A stretch of 34,373 bases of DNA. It comes from Crocinitomix sp. (GTDB taxonomy: Bacteria > Bacteroidota > Bacteroidia > Flavobacteriales_D > Crocinitomicaceae). The DNA is taken from contig DQTE01000153.1 of the NCBI GenBank assembly GCA_015662905.1, positions 1-34,373 of the forward strand. The letters run 5' to 3'. The translations under genes and the position numbers were made by a program. Shown here in pieces: positions 9,954 through 17,328 of this stretch (positions are counted from its first letter, which is position 1; the number at the start of each line of letters is the position of its first letter). The notes under the pieces are model-generated. The model made no database searches, was not told the origin of the DNA, and saw only the letters and a program-made list of their open reading frames with translations.

Positions 9954-10851
9954 TTTTGTTTACCTTTAAAGATTTTATATGCCTTAAAATCAAATATAAC
10001 CCTATTAAAACTAAAGGGATACTTAAATACTGTCCCATATTAAACATTCCTAAATTACTATCTGTTCCTCCTTGTTCTATTTTAAGATATTCTATAAAAA
10101 ATCTTGCTCCGAAAATAGTCACAAAGAATGTCCCTACTAAAAATCCTAATAAATTTTTAGCGTTAGTTTTCCAGTATAAAAGCATCATTAAAATAAAAAT
10201 TATAAAATATGCTACGGCTTCTATCAATTGGGTAGGATACCTCACGGGTACAGAAACTAAAACATCTGCAAAGGCAGGGTTATTAACAATAGCATCATAA
10301 GCATCATTTACACTTGATTTACCTGTTTGCTCTACCGCCCAATTGACAGGTATGTCGTGTCTTATAAATTTAAACCCAATACTTGACGTTGTTTCTTTTC
10401 CAACAATTTCAGAATTAAACAAATTACCTAACCTAATTAACCCTCCAGCAAAAGACGTTGGTACAGCTATCCTATCAACTATCCATAGGATAGATTTTTT
10501 AGTTACTTTTTTACTCAAAATATAGGCCGCTATAATAATTCCTATTGCTCCACCATGACTGGCTAAGCCTCCTTGCCAAATATAAAGTATTTCAATCGGA
10601 TTTTGAGAATAATAACCCCAATCATAAAAAAGACAATGCCCTATTCTTGCACCTAAAATACCACCAATTAAAACATACATAAATGTTTTGTCTGCCCACT
10701 CCATTGGAACTTTTTCGTGTTTAAACATACGTTCCAATATTTTTAAACCTATGAGGTAACCAAGTAGCCACATTAAACCATACCAGCGTGGCACGTCATA
10801 AGATGGTATAACAGATGGATTAAAATTCCATGTAATGTAAAGTAAATTCAA
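9946..10851 (-). CDS. lgt: prolipoprotein diacylglyceryl transferase
   Basis: The 301-aa polytopic inner-membrane protein moves the diacylglyceryl group from phosphatidylglycerol to the lipobox cysteine of prolipoproteins, the first step of lipoprotein maturation. Landmarks are RWYGLMW (22-28), GARIGHCLFYDW (67-78), QGGLASHGG (93-101) with H99 at the place of the essential E. coli histidine, and GGLIRLGNLFNSE (136-148), the Lgt signature. About seven helices fit the family. The start is TTG at 10851, giving MNLLYITWNF, a typical Bacteroidota N-terminus; no ATG is suitably placed. Several genes in this window (16882, 29447, 33238) encode proteins with lipobox signals that would be its substrates. 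Confidence 0.96.
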   Translation of the reverse strand: MNLLYITWNFNPSVIPSYDVPRWYGLMWLLGYLIGLKILERMFKHEKVPMEWADKTFMYVLIGGILGARIGHCLFYDWGYYSQNPIEILYIWQGGLASHGGAIGIIIAAYILSKKVTKKSILWIVDRIAVPTSFAGGLIRLGNLFNSEIVGKETTSSIGFKFIRHDIPVNWAVEQTGKSSVNDAYDAIVNNPAFADVLVSVPVRYPTQLIEAVAYFIIFILMMLLYWKTNAKNLLGFLVGTFFVTIFGARFFIEYLKIEQGGTDSNLGMFNMGQYLSIPLVLIGLYLILRHIKSLKVNKNA

Positions 10852-10874
10852 TTTGTTTAGATTTGGTTGAATAG

Positions 10875-10882
10875 CAAATTTA
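10875..10882 (-). promoter_or_regulatory. -7 promoter box of lgt
   Basis: TAAATTTG on the minus strand, 23 bp before the TTG start of lgt. Confidence 0.55.
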
Positions 10883-10953
10883 ATACTATTTACATATATT
10901 GCTTGTAAACGAGTAATATTTTTTGTTAAAACCTTAAATTTGGTAGTGTTTTC

Positions 10954-10972
10954 AAGTTAATTATACTAACTT
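10954..10972. promoter_or_regulatory. candidate TetR operator (palindrome)
   Basis: AAGTTA (10954-10959) and TAACTT (10967-10972) are perfect 6-bp inverted arms around a 7-nt spacer. The palindrome ends 4 bp before the regulator's -7 box, in the -33 to -7 spacer, where binding would block transcription. Confidence 0.45.
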
Positions 10973-10976
10973 TTAT

Positions 10977-10984
10977 TATTTTTG
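10977..10984 (+). promoter_or_regulatory. -7 promoter box of the TetR gene
   Basis: TATTTTTG matches the consensus, 20 bp before the ATG at 11005. A second match, TAAATTTG, lies further upstream at 10935-10942. Confidence 0.5.
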
Positions 10985-11004
10985 TACTCTATTTATAGAA
11001 TTAT

Positions 11005-11586
11005 ATGGAACTTTCAAAAAGACAACTACAAATTATAGATGCTGCTGGTAAATTATTATCTGAGGGCGGAATTCAAAATTTGACTATAAAAAAACTTGCT
11101 TTTGAAATGGGGTTTTCTGAAGCTGCCTTGTACAGACACTTTAAAAGTAAAGACGAAATTATTTATGCAATGCTTACTTATCTGGCTCAAGATATGGATG
11201 AAAGAATTTCTACTTTAATTAACAATAATGATTCTGCAACAGAAAAAATTTATACTTTATTTGAAAACCAGTTTAAATTTTTTAAAAAACATAAGCATTA
11301 TTTGTCTGTTGTGTTTTCTGATGGATTATGGGAACAAAGTGAAAATATTCACATTGCTGTAAAAAAAATCATGTCAACCAAACACAAACACTTAAAACTG
11401 ATTATTGAAGAAGGAATTAAAAACAAAGAACTTACAGCAAAACTTTCTTCTGAGTCGCTAATTCACATACTTATGGGCACTTTTAGGTTACATGTGCTAA
11501 AATGGAGAATATCAGGTTATAAATTTGACTTGGTTACATCTGGAAACCAACTCGTACAGGATTATGTTAAATTAATTAAAGTTTAG
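11005..11586 (+). CDS. TetR/AcrR-family transcriptional regulator
   Basis: The 193-aa protein has the TetR-type helix-turn-helix at about residues 24-50, including TIKKLAFEMGFSEAALYRHF, followed by a helical ligand-binding and dimerisation region with no recognisable effector signature. It is divergent from lgt and convergent with thiG, only 3 bp away. A palindrome in its promoter (10954-10972) suggests it represses itself. Nothing in the neighbourhood is an obvious efflux or fatty-acid target, so the regulon is unknown. Confidence 0.9.
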   Translation: MELSKRQLQIIDAAGKLLSEGGIQNLTIKKLAFEMGFSEAALYRHFKSKDEIIYAMLTYLAQDMDERISTLINNNDSATEKIYTLFENQFKFFKKHKHYLSVVFSDGLWEQSENIHIAVKKIMSTKHKHLKLIIEEGIKNKELTAKLSSESLIHILMGTFRLHVLKWRISGYKFDLVTSGNQLVQDYVKLIKV

Positions 11587-11589
11587 AGT

Positions 11590-12357
11590 TTACCCTAAAA
11601 AATCAGTTAACGGGCTGCTTGCTTGTGCTTGATTTGAAACGGCTCCTAATTTTGACTCATAAGCAATTCTTCCTGCTTGTACAGCCATTTTGAAAGCTTT
11701 TGCCATTTCTACGGGGTTATCTGAAACAGCTATGGCTGTATTAACTAAAACTGCATCTGCACCTAATTCCATAGCATAAGCGGCATGTGATGGTGCGCCA
11801 ATTCCTGCATCTACTATTACTGGCACTTTTGCTTGTTCAATAATTATTTCTAAAAAATCAACAGTTTTTATACCTTTATTACTACCTATTGGTGACCCTA
11901 ATGGCATTACGGCGTGAGTTCCTACCTCTTCTAATCTTTTGCATAATACAGGGTCGGCGTGTATGTAGGGTAAAACTATAAAGCCTTTTTTAACAAGTTC
12001 TTCAGTAGCTTTTAACGTTTCAACAGGGTCAGGCATTAAGTATTTTGGGTCAGGATGGATTTCTAATTTAATAAAATTGGTTTCCAAAGCTTCTCTTGCT
12101 AATTCGGCTGCTAAAATTGCTTCTTTTGCGGTTCTAACACCACTGGTATTAGGCAACAAATTAAATTGAGGATGGTTTAAATGAATTAAAATATCATCTT
12201 TGCTGTTATTCACATCAACACGTTTTAGAGCCATTGTTACTAACTCAGACCCTGACACCAATAACGCCTCTTCCATTTCTTTTGAAGACTTAAATTTTCC
12301 CGTACCTGTAAATAAGCGTGAAGTGAATGTTTTATTCCCTATAACTAATGTTGACAT
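11590..12357 (-). CDS. thiG: thiazole synthase
   Basis: ThiG joins 1-deoxy-xylulose 5-phosphate, dehydroglycine and ThiS thiocarboxylate to make the thiazole phosphate of thiamine. The 255-aa protein (start [11 protein letters not shown] at 12357) has the TIM-barrel landmarks [32 protein letters not shown] with the Schiff-base lysine at K97, [26 protein letters not shown] and [12 protein letters not shown]. Its usual partners thiS, thiH or thiO, and thiF are not in the window. It lies 52 bp after thiE and has a separate -7 box, so it may be transcribed both from upstream and on its own. Confidence 0.95.
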   Translation of the reverse strand: MSTLVIGNKTFTSRLFTGTGKFKSSKEMEEALLVSGSELVTMALKRVDVNNSKDDILIHLNHPQFNLLPNTSGVRTAKEAILAAELAREALETNFIKLEIHPDPKYLMPDPVETLKATEELVKKGFIVLPYIHADPVLCKRLEEVGTHAVMPLGSPIGSNKGIKTVDFLEIIIEQAKVPVIVDAGIGAPSHAAYAMELGADAVLVNTAIAVSDNPVEMAKAFKMAVQAGRIAYESKLGAVSNQAQASSPLTDFLG

Positions 12358-12369
12358 ATTTTTTTGATG

Positions 12370-12377
12370 CAAAATTA
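12370..12377 (-). promoter_or_regulatory. -7-like box before thiG
   Basis: TAATTTTG on the minus strand, 12 bp before the thiG ATG. The dispersed repeat at 12386-12398 lies just upstream. Confidence 0.35.
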
Positions 12378-12385
12378 GTAATATA

Positions 12386-12398
12386 CCTTAAATCCGCA
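12386..12398 (+). repeat. dispersed intergenic repeat, copy 2
   Basis: CCTTAAATCCGCA is identical over 13 bp to the core of copy 1 (184-196, minus strand). It lies in the thiE-thiG gap. Confidence 0.5.
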
Positions 12399-12409
12399 AA
12401 TATCTTCTA

Positions 12410-13087
12410 CTATTCATTGATTTTTTGATTTTCGCTTAACATTTGTTTTAAAATGGTAACAATTTCGGATTTATTTGAGGCGTTATAAATAAGTGATGAC
12501 AAGGCAACACCATAAATACCTGTTTGGTTTACTAGTTGATTTATATCTTCAATCCTTAACCCTCCTATGGCAATGATAGGGATATTAAAACTTAAAATAT
12601 TCCAACCGTAAGGTTTAATTTTTGGAATGATATTTTGGTACCCTTTTAAACCTAGTATGGGACTTAAATTTTGCTTAGTTTTAGTGTCTCTAAACGGCCC
12701 TAAACCTATATAATTTGCACCAAAAAGCTCTACATTTTTAGCATCTGCTAGGGTATTTGCTGTACCTCCAATTATTTTATGTTGCCCTAAAATAGTTCTT
12801 GCCTCTATTATTGGGGTATCGGTTAAACCTAAATGAACCCCTTGCGCATTTACCTTTTGGACAATTTCAATGTTATCATTGATAATTAAAGTAGCGTTAT
12901 ATTTTTTGGTTAGTGTTTTAACTTTTCGGGCTACGGATAAAAAATCTATATTTTCATTTTTAACCCTAAGTTGTATCCAATCAATACCTGCTTGCAATAC
13001 TTGCTCTACTTCTTCTAAAATGCTGTATTCAGTTTTTGATTGTGTGATGTATTGAATTTTACTTATATAATGAGGTGATTTTTTCAT
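12410..13087 (-). CDS. thiE: thiamine-phosphate synthase
   Basis: ThiE couples hydroxymethylpyrimidine diphosphate to thiazole phosphate to give thiamine phosphate. The 225-aa protein shows QLRVK (39-43), IINDN (68-72), GVHLG (83-87), GLGPFRDTKTK (128-138; the pyrophosphate loop, usually GPxFxTxTK) and IAIGG in the last third. The usual Gln after VHLG is Leu88 here, a modest departure from most ThiE proteins, so a TenI-like relative cannot be fully excluded. Its ATG overlaps the thiD stop as ATGA, which implies coupled translation. Confidence 0.87.
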   Translation of the reverse strand: MKKSPHYISKIQYITQSKTEYSILEEVEQVLQAGIDWIQLRVKNENIDFLSVARKVKTLTKKYNATLIINDNIEIVQKVNAQGVHLGLTDTPIIEARTILGQHKIIGGTANTLADAKNVELFGANYIGLGPFRDTKTKQNLSPILGLKGYQNIIPKIKPYGWNILSFNIPIIAIGGLRIEDINQLVNQTGIYGVALSSLIYNASNKSEIVTILKQMLSENQKINE

Positions 13088-13848
13088 AGTTTGTGTGTTC
13101 CTAATAATGTTTTGTTTGATGACAAATAATTTTCTGTATATCGTTTAGATTTAAGTACACTTTTATGTAGATTATAACCTTTTGACAAATTTGCAGTTAA
13201 GGCTGATGAAAAAACACATCCACTACCGTGCTTAGGGGTAATGGGTTTAACGGTTGGTTTGGGGTTATAGTTTTTTTGTTTTAATAGTTGGTTTTGTATT
13301 TCAAATAAATAATCTTTTCCAACATTATTTTGGTTGTGTCCGCCCTTTAAGTAAACTTTAGTGTATTGCGCCAATATTTTAGCACCTTCAATGCTGTCAT
13401 CTGTGTTGGCTAGCTGTTTAATCTCAGTCCAATTAGGGGTGATTAAGTAAATTTTTTTAAGTATGTCTGTTAATCCATTATTTTTAATTTTAAAATCAAA
13501 TCCTGTTGAAGTTTTTAAAATGGTATCCCAAATAATTTTAGTTTTAGGGTGATAGGACAAACATAACTCCACCGTTTTGTTAAGTGATTCAATGTTTTTA
13601 ATTAATCCTATTTTAATGTAGTTAAAATTATATATTTTTAATAGGGTTTCTATTTGTTGTAACATTAAATTTTCATCTACCCAATTCACAGATAAAAAAT
13701 GATTTTCTGTTTGGATGGTATTTGCAGTTTGCACTGCCATTCCTAGGCATTTAAAATGTTCAAAGGTTTTAATATCTGCCAACAGCCCTGCTCCTCCGCT
13801 TGGGTCAAATCCGGCAATAGATAGCGTATATATTAATGATTTTGACAT
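13084..13848 (-). CDS. thiD: hydroxymethylpyrimidine (phosphate) kinase
   Basis: ThiD phosphorylates hydroxymethylpyrimidine twice to provide the pyrimidine half of thiamine. The 254-aa ribokinase-fold protein starts with the family signature SIAGFDPSGGAGLLADIKTF (10-29) and ends with the anion-hole region HGSGC (207-211; usually HGTGC). Because thiC is absent from the window, the enzyme may serve either de novo synthesis or salvage. It has its own -7 box ending 4 nt before the ATG, inside the 37-bp gap after the arsS-like gene. Confidence 0.93.
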   Translation of the reverse strand: MSKSLIYTLSIAGFDPSGGAGLLADIKTFEHFKCLGMAVQTANTIQTENHFLSVNWVDENLMLQQIETLLKIYNFNYIKIGLIKNIESLNKTVELCLSYHPKTKIIWDTILKTSTGFDFKIKNNGLTDILKKIYLITPNWTEIKQLANTDDSIEGAKILAQYTKVYLKGGHNQNNVGKDYLFEIQNQLLKQKNYNPKPTVKPITPKHGSGCVFSSALTANLSKGYNLHKSVLKSKRYTENYLSSNKTLLGTHKL

Positions 13849-13852
13849 AGTG

Positions 13853-13860
13853 CAAAGGTA
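13853..13860 (-). promoter_or_regulatory. -7 box 4 nt before the thiD start
   Basis: TACCTTTG followed by CACT and then ATG, on the minus strand. The context is almost identical to that of the metal permease at 24056-24070 and predicts a leaderless or nearly leaderless transcript. Confidence 0.5.
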
Positions 13861-13885
13861 ATGATTTCCACTATACAGAATACAT

Positions 13886-14908
13886 TTATGTTAATGCTCC
13901 TTGGCAAGATGAACCTTCACCCGCTGTACATCCAAAACAATGTTGTGAGGTTACTATGGTTCTATTTAACAGTACTTGATTATCAAAGTCCATAATGTTT
14001 TTGATGTTTGAAGCAAATGGCAATTTTAATATTTGATTGAAATCACAGTCATACAAATTACCATTGTAATCAACAGATAAAGTATTTTTGCACATTACGT
14101 TTTGAGCTGCGTTAGGGTTAAAACTATTTGCCAATAACTCTATATAGGTTTGAAGTTTGTTTTGCGTTAATAAATCCTCTAAAAACCTGCTTATTGGCAA
14201 ATTTGTTATGGTGTATAATTCATTAAATTCTATATCAAATTGTCGTTTTAACTCCTTTTTATAATCATTTTGTAAAGCTTGCTGGTTACCTGCTACAGAT
14301 GCACCACCAGGATTATAAACCAAGTGTAGTTTTAAATCATCAGACTTACCGTAACCTAAATTATTTAAAATTTTTAAGGCTTTTATGGATTTTTGAAAAG
14401 TACCATCTCCTCTCTGTGCATCTACATTTTGCTCTGTATAGCACGGCAGTGATGACACTATGGTTACCTTGTGATTTTTTAAAAATTCAGGATAGGATTT
14501 AAACTTACCCTCTACCAAAATGGTTAAATTAGAACGTACTAGAATTTCTACATTTCTTTGACTTAACGCTTTAATTAACCATGTAAAATGTGGATTCATT
14601 TCGGGGGCACCACCCGTTAAATCAACGGTGTGAATACTATCTGTTGAATCAATGACCTCTAAACATTTTTCAAGTACATTTTTGGCAGTAACTTCTTTAC
14701 GCCTTGGTGATGCATCTACATGACAATGATTGCATTCCATATTACATAAATAGCCTAAATTAATTTGTAGAATTTCTAATTTTGTTGGTTTTAAAGGGTA
14801 TTGTTTTGCTGTCTTTAAATAGTTAGAGAACAAAAAATCTTTACCCAAATTATTTAAAATCTCATTTTGAGTGTTTATTGAAAGTTTTTTAGTTACTGTC
14901 TTATCCAT
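13886..14908 (-). CDS. arsS: ArsS-family radical SAM protein (arsenosugar biosynthesis type)
   Basis: The 340-aa protein has the radical SAM cluster motif C55-NME-C59-NH-C62, a SAM-binding DLTGGAPEMNP segment at about 135-145, a C-terminal DUF3641-like domain with C-x-NTLSVDYNGNLYDC, and the ending HCFGCTAGEGSSC (323-335), typical of ArsS. ArsS is named for adding a deoxyadenosyl group to dimethylarsenite in arsenosugar synthesis. No arsM methyltransferase or arsenosugar glycosyltransferase is present here, so the arsenic role is only by family. It overlaps the DUF547 gene by 8 bp and precedes thiD by 37 bp. Confidence 0.9.
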   Translation of the reverse strand: MDKTVTKKLSINTQNEILNNLGKDFLFSNYLKTAKQYPLKPTKLEILQINLGYLCNMECNHCHVDASPRRKEVTAKNVLEKCLEVIDSTDSIHTVDLTGGAPEMNPHFTWLIKALSQRNVEILVRSNLTILVEGKFKSYPEFLKNHKVTIVSSLPCYTEQNVDAQRGDGTFQKSIKALKILNNLGYGKSDDLKLHLVYNPGGASVAGNQQALQNDYKKELKRQFDIEFNELYTITNLPISRFLEDLLTQNKLQTYIELLANSFNPNAAQNVMCKNTLSVDYNGNLYDCDFNQILKLPFASNIKNIMDFDNQVLLNRTIVTSQHCFGCTAGEGSSCQGALT

Positions 14909-15614
14909 TTAATGCCCAACTATAAGGTAAATATTCTATTTTTGCTTTCGGACTGATTTGAACTTTTGAGTATTTATTGATAAAATCAATTACACCTGTT
15001 TTTTCAGTTTTAAAATCTACAGCATACCACTCAAATATTTTAGAAATTTGAATTTTCTTTTCTCTTATGATATTTTTAGTTGAATTATTAATAAAATTTT
15101 TAGTTTGTGTGGTTAAATCTTTGTTTAACGTTTCAGCTTTATATGCTCTGTTAAGTAGCTTTGGGCAAGATACTGCACCGCAATTAATTGCAAAATGAAT
15201 ACGTGGGTCACCGTATCCTCTTAAAATGTCCTCAACCATTGTTAGTGTCAATTTTTTATTTCCTAGTTCTACTAATTTTAAGTGCCATATATCTTTTCCA
15301 CTATAACTAACATCTTTAGGTGACTTAACTGGGTATTTTGAGATGATAAATTGAACTGTATATGCATTATACATATTGATATAATATGCCATTTTTTCAT
15401 TTTTGGTCCAATCTGTACCTGGTGTGTGTGCTTTTAATTCTTTTAAATAGGCAGACACTGTGTTTTTATTGATTTTAAAGTTTTTATAATCCACTCTTCC
15501 TGCTGAGGTAACGTATTGCTTTAATAGTTCATCCCATAATGAGTGGTCTGCCCTTGGTGAGGCATAATTAATTGATAACGTTAGGATAAATAGTAATGAT
15601 AATATAGTTTTCAT
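14901..15614 (-). CDS. exported DUF547-domain protein
   Basis: The 237-aa protein has a signal peptide (about 1-18, MKTILSLLFILTLSINYAS), so it is probably periplasmic. The rest is a DUF547 domain with the landmarks MAYYINMYNAYT (75-86), IHFAINCGAVSCPKL (139-153, with H140, C145 and C150) and FEWYAVDF near the end. The conserved Cys and His suggest a hydrolase- or transferase-like site, but I know of no firm reaction. DUF547 genes are often found beside arsS, and here the two reading frames overlap by 8 bp, which implies linked function. Confidence 0.85.
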   Translation of the reverse strand: MKTILSLLFILTLSINYASPRADHSLWDELLKQYVTSAGRVDYKNFKINKNTVSAYLKELKAHTPGTDWTKNEKMAYYINMYNAYTVQFIISKYPVKSPKDVSYSGKDIWHLKLVELGNKKLTLTMVEDILRGYGDPRIHFAINCGAVSCPKLLNRAYKAETLNKDLTTQTKNFINNSTKNIIREKKIQISKIFEWYAVDFKTEKTGVIDFINKYSKVQISPKAKIEYLPYSWALNG

Positions 15615-15691
15615 ACTTAAAAATTTCAGTTAGTGTTTAAAGTTATTGTTTTTTTTCAATATATAACAAATATCAAACCATTTTTAGGTAA

Positions 15692-15717
15692 TCTTAAATC
15701 CGCAAGTTAATAAAAAG
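15692..15717 (+). repeat. dispersed intergenic repeat, copy 3 (26 bp)
   Basis: TCTTAAATCCGCA followed by AGTTAATAAAAAG matches copy 1 (171-196, minus strand) at 24 of 26 positions. It is also the left arm of an inverted pair with copy 4. Confidence 0.6.
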
Positions 15718-15775
15718 TCTTAAAATATTTATTATTTTTAACTTCACTAAAATAAGTGAAAATATTTACATGACA

Positions 15776-15806
15776 AAACCCCTGTAGTAATTATATACAA
15801 GGGTTT
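15776..15806 (-). terminator. putative terminator after fabG
   Basis: AAACCC pairs with GGGTTT, extended by TGTA/TACA after a C-A mismatch (15776-15786 with 15796-15806). T-rich sequence flanks it on both strands. It lies 40 bp beyond the fabG stop. Confidence 0.5.
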
Positions 15807-15830
15807 GTTTTGTTTTTTATAAAAAAGTTT

Positions 15831-15843
15831 TGCGGAATTAAGG
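15831..15843 (-). repeat. dispersed intergenic repeat, copy 4
   Basis: On the minus strand CCTTAATTCCGCA matches the 13-bp core of copies 1 and 2 with one mismatch. It ends 2 bp from the fabG stop codon. Confidence 0.5.
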
Positions 15844-15845
15844 TA

Positions 15846-16592
15846 TTACATTAACATGCCACCACAAACGTTAAGGATTTGACCGGTTACATAAGCAGAC
15901 ATGTCTGAAGCTAAAAATACTGTAGCGTTAGCCACATCTTTTGGTGTTCCTCCTCTTTTTAAAGGTATTGAATCTCTCCATCCTTGAACTACCTTTTCAT
16001 CTAAGGCGTCAGTCATTTCAGTTTCAATAAAACCAGGGGCAATGGCGTTACATCTAATATTTCTAGAGCCTAGTTCTTGCGCTATTGATTTTGTAAATCC
16101 AATCATTCCTGCTTTTGAGGCTGCATAGTTTGCTTGACCTGCGTTTCCTGATACGCCAACCACTGAACTCATATTGATAATAGAACCTATTCTTGCTTTA
16201 AGCATTGGTCTTAAAACGGCTTTAGTTAAGTTAAAAGCTGACTTTAGGTTTGTATTTATTACTTCATCCCATTGCTCTTCTGACATTCTCATTAGTAAAT
16301 TGTCACGTGTAATACCAGCATTGTTAACCAATATATCTATTTTACCAAATTCTTTCATTACGGCATCAGCTAATTCTTGAGCAGATTGAAAATCTGCGGC
16401 ATTTGATTTAAACCCTTTTATGGTGCCTCCATTGGCAGATAGTTCTGTTTCTAATGCTTTTGCCTTTTCATCTGATGATAGGTAAGTAAAGGCAACTGAT
16501 GCCCCTTGTTCAATAAATGTTTTAGCTATTTCTTTACCAATACCTCTTGAGGCTCCAGTAATGATAGCAACTTTTCCGTCTAATAAACCCAT
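15846..16592 (-). CDS. fabG: 3-oxoacyl-[acyl-carrier-protein] reductase
   Basis: The 248-aa short-chain dehydrogenase reduces 3-oxoacyl-ACP with NADPH in fatty-acid elongation. Landmarks are the cofactor loop TGASRGIG (12-19), NNAG (90-93), N115, the catalytic serine in NMSSVVG (140-146) and Y156-AAS-K160. The ending YVTGQILNVCGGMLM is close to the usual FabG terminus. The length and all catalytic residues are normal. It is transcribed alone, with no other fatty-acid gene in the window. Other short-chain dehydrogenases look similar, but the full FabG motif set is present. Confidence 0.94.
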   Translation of the reverse strand: MGLLDGKVAIITGASRGIGKEIAKTFIEQGASVAFTYLSSDEKAKALETELSANGGTIKGFKSNAADFQSAQELADAVMKEFGKIDILVNNAGITRDNLLMRMSEEQWDEVINTNLKSAFNLTKAVLRPMLKARIGSIINMSSVVGVSGNAGQANYAASKAGMIGFTKSIAQELGSRNIRCNAIAPGFIETEMTDALDEKVVQGWRDSIPLKRGGTPKDVANATVFLASDMSAYVTGQILNVCGGMLM

Positions 16593-16814
16593 ATTGTTTG
16601 TATTTTTTATTGGTTGTAAATATAGATACTTTTTAAAAATAATTGTTTAACTTTTTTTAAAAAACTTTGGAAGTTTTGATGCGAGTAAGGTGTCAGAAGT
16701 TCTCTTTAAGACTATAATTTTTTTGTCCAACTGAAATAATTTGTGCATTTGCGCTTTAGACTTTTTTTGCATTTTTTTGCAAATTGTAACTAAACTGATA
16801 AATGTCAGGTAAAA

Positions 16815-16822
16815 TAAATTTG
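16815..16822 (+). promoter_or_regulatory. -7 promoter box of the 146-aa lipoprotein gene
   Basis: TAAATTTG lies 59 bp before the ATG at 16882. ACTCGCAT follows at 16823-16830, the inverse of ATGCGAGT at 16679-16686. A purine-rich stretch (GAGAGAGAGG) about 6 nt before the ATG is unusually Shine-Dalgarno-like for this window. Confidence 0.5.
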
Positions 16823-16881
16823 ACTCGCATTGAATTATGTCGTAAATTTACACAAACACTAAAAAAGAGAGAGAGGTATGT

Positions 16882-17322
16882 ATGTTGAAGAATTTTGCAA
16901 TTTTAATTATAATAACGGCATTTAGTTTATCGTTTAATGCTTGTACAAAGGTCGAGAAACAGGCACCAAACAATTTCATTAAAAAATCGGAATGGAAAGT
17001 TACGTCATTGATAATAGGAAATGATGTTATACCGTCAAACCCAATTTGGGACATAGGCACAGATGAATCGGGGAAGGCTATTTGGAATCATGCGGGTGGA
17101 ACACATGCGAGTTTTTATTGGTCTTTTTCAAATAATTACAATACGTTTGAGTTTTATGTTGATGCAAATGACCCTGCTAATAAAATAAATCAAGCCTACA
17201 AGCAATGTGAAAATTTATCAGGTAAATATAGAGTAATTACCAACAAAAAAAATCTGTTTGAGCTTGAATCAAATGAAACTTATGGATATGTTGGACCAAG
17301 AGTTTATATTAAAATAGAGTAA
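16882..17322 (+). CDS. small predicted lipoprotein, unknown function
   Basis: The 146-aa protein begins with a signal sequence and a cysteine at position 21 (LSFNAC), a weak but plausible lipobox; removal would leave a lipid-anchored protein of about 125 residues. The mature part is rich in Trp, Tyr and Phe with alternating polar stretches (for example SEWKVTSLIIG and ASFYWSFSNNYNTFEFYV), suggesting a small beta-barrel like the lipocalin-type lipoproteins common in Bacteroidota. I do not recognise a named family. Its 3' end is 6 bp from the convergent SirB1-type gene. Confidence 0.75.
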   Translation: MLKNFAILIIITAFSLSFNACTKVEKQAPNNFIKKSEWKVTSLIIGNDVIPSNPIWDIGTDESGKAIWNHAGGTHASFYWSFSNNYNTFEFYVDANDPANKINQAYKQCENLSGKYRVITNKKNLFELESNETYGYVGPRVYIKIE

Positions 17323-17328
17323 GCAAAA

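Larger units (their letters stand above)
15692..15843. repeat. 152-bp segment bounded by inverted repeat arms
   Basis: The left end (15692-15705) and the reverse complement of the right end (15830-15843) agree at 12 of 14 positions, with core CTTAA-n-TCCGCAA. Inside are a 6-bp stem TTCACT/AGTGAA (15743-15760), the hairpin at 15776-15806 and no open frame. The shape recalls a small MITE-like or palindromic intergenic element, but no target duplication is evident. Confidence 0.35.

Noticed and set aside
9956-10300. Plus-strand 114-codon frame antisense to lgt
   Set aside because: Opposite strand of a well-supported lgt gene; the Lys/Ile-rich peptide is what antisense translation of AT-rich DNA gives.
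15615-15845. TPP riboswitch upstream of the DUF547-arsS-thi genes
   Set aside because: I found none of the conserved THI-box segments (such as CTGAGA) in this gap or in the 37-bp gap before thiD.
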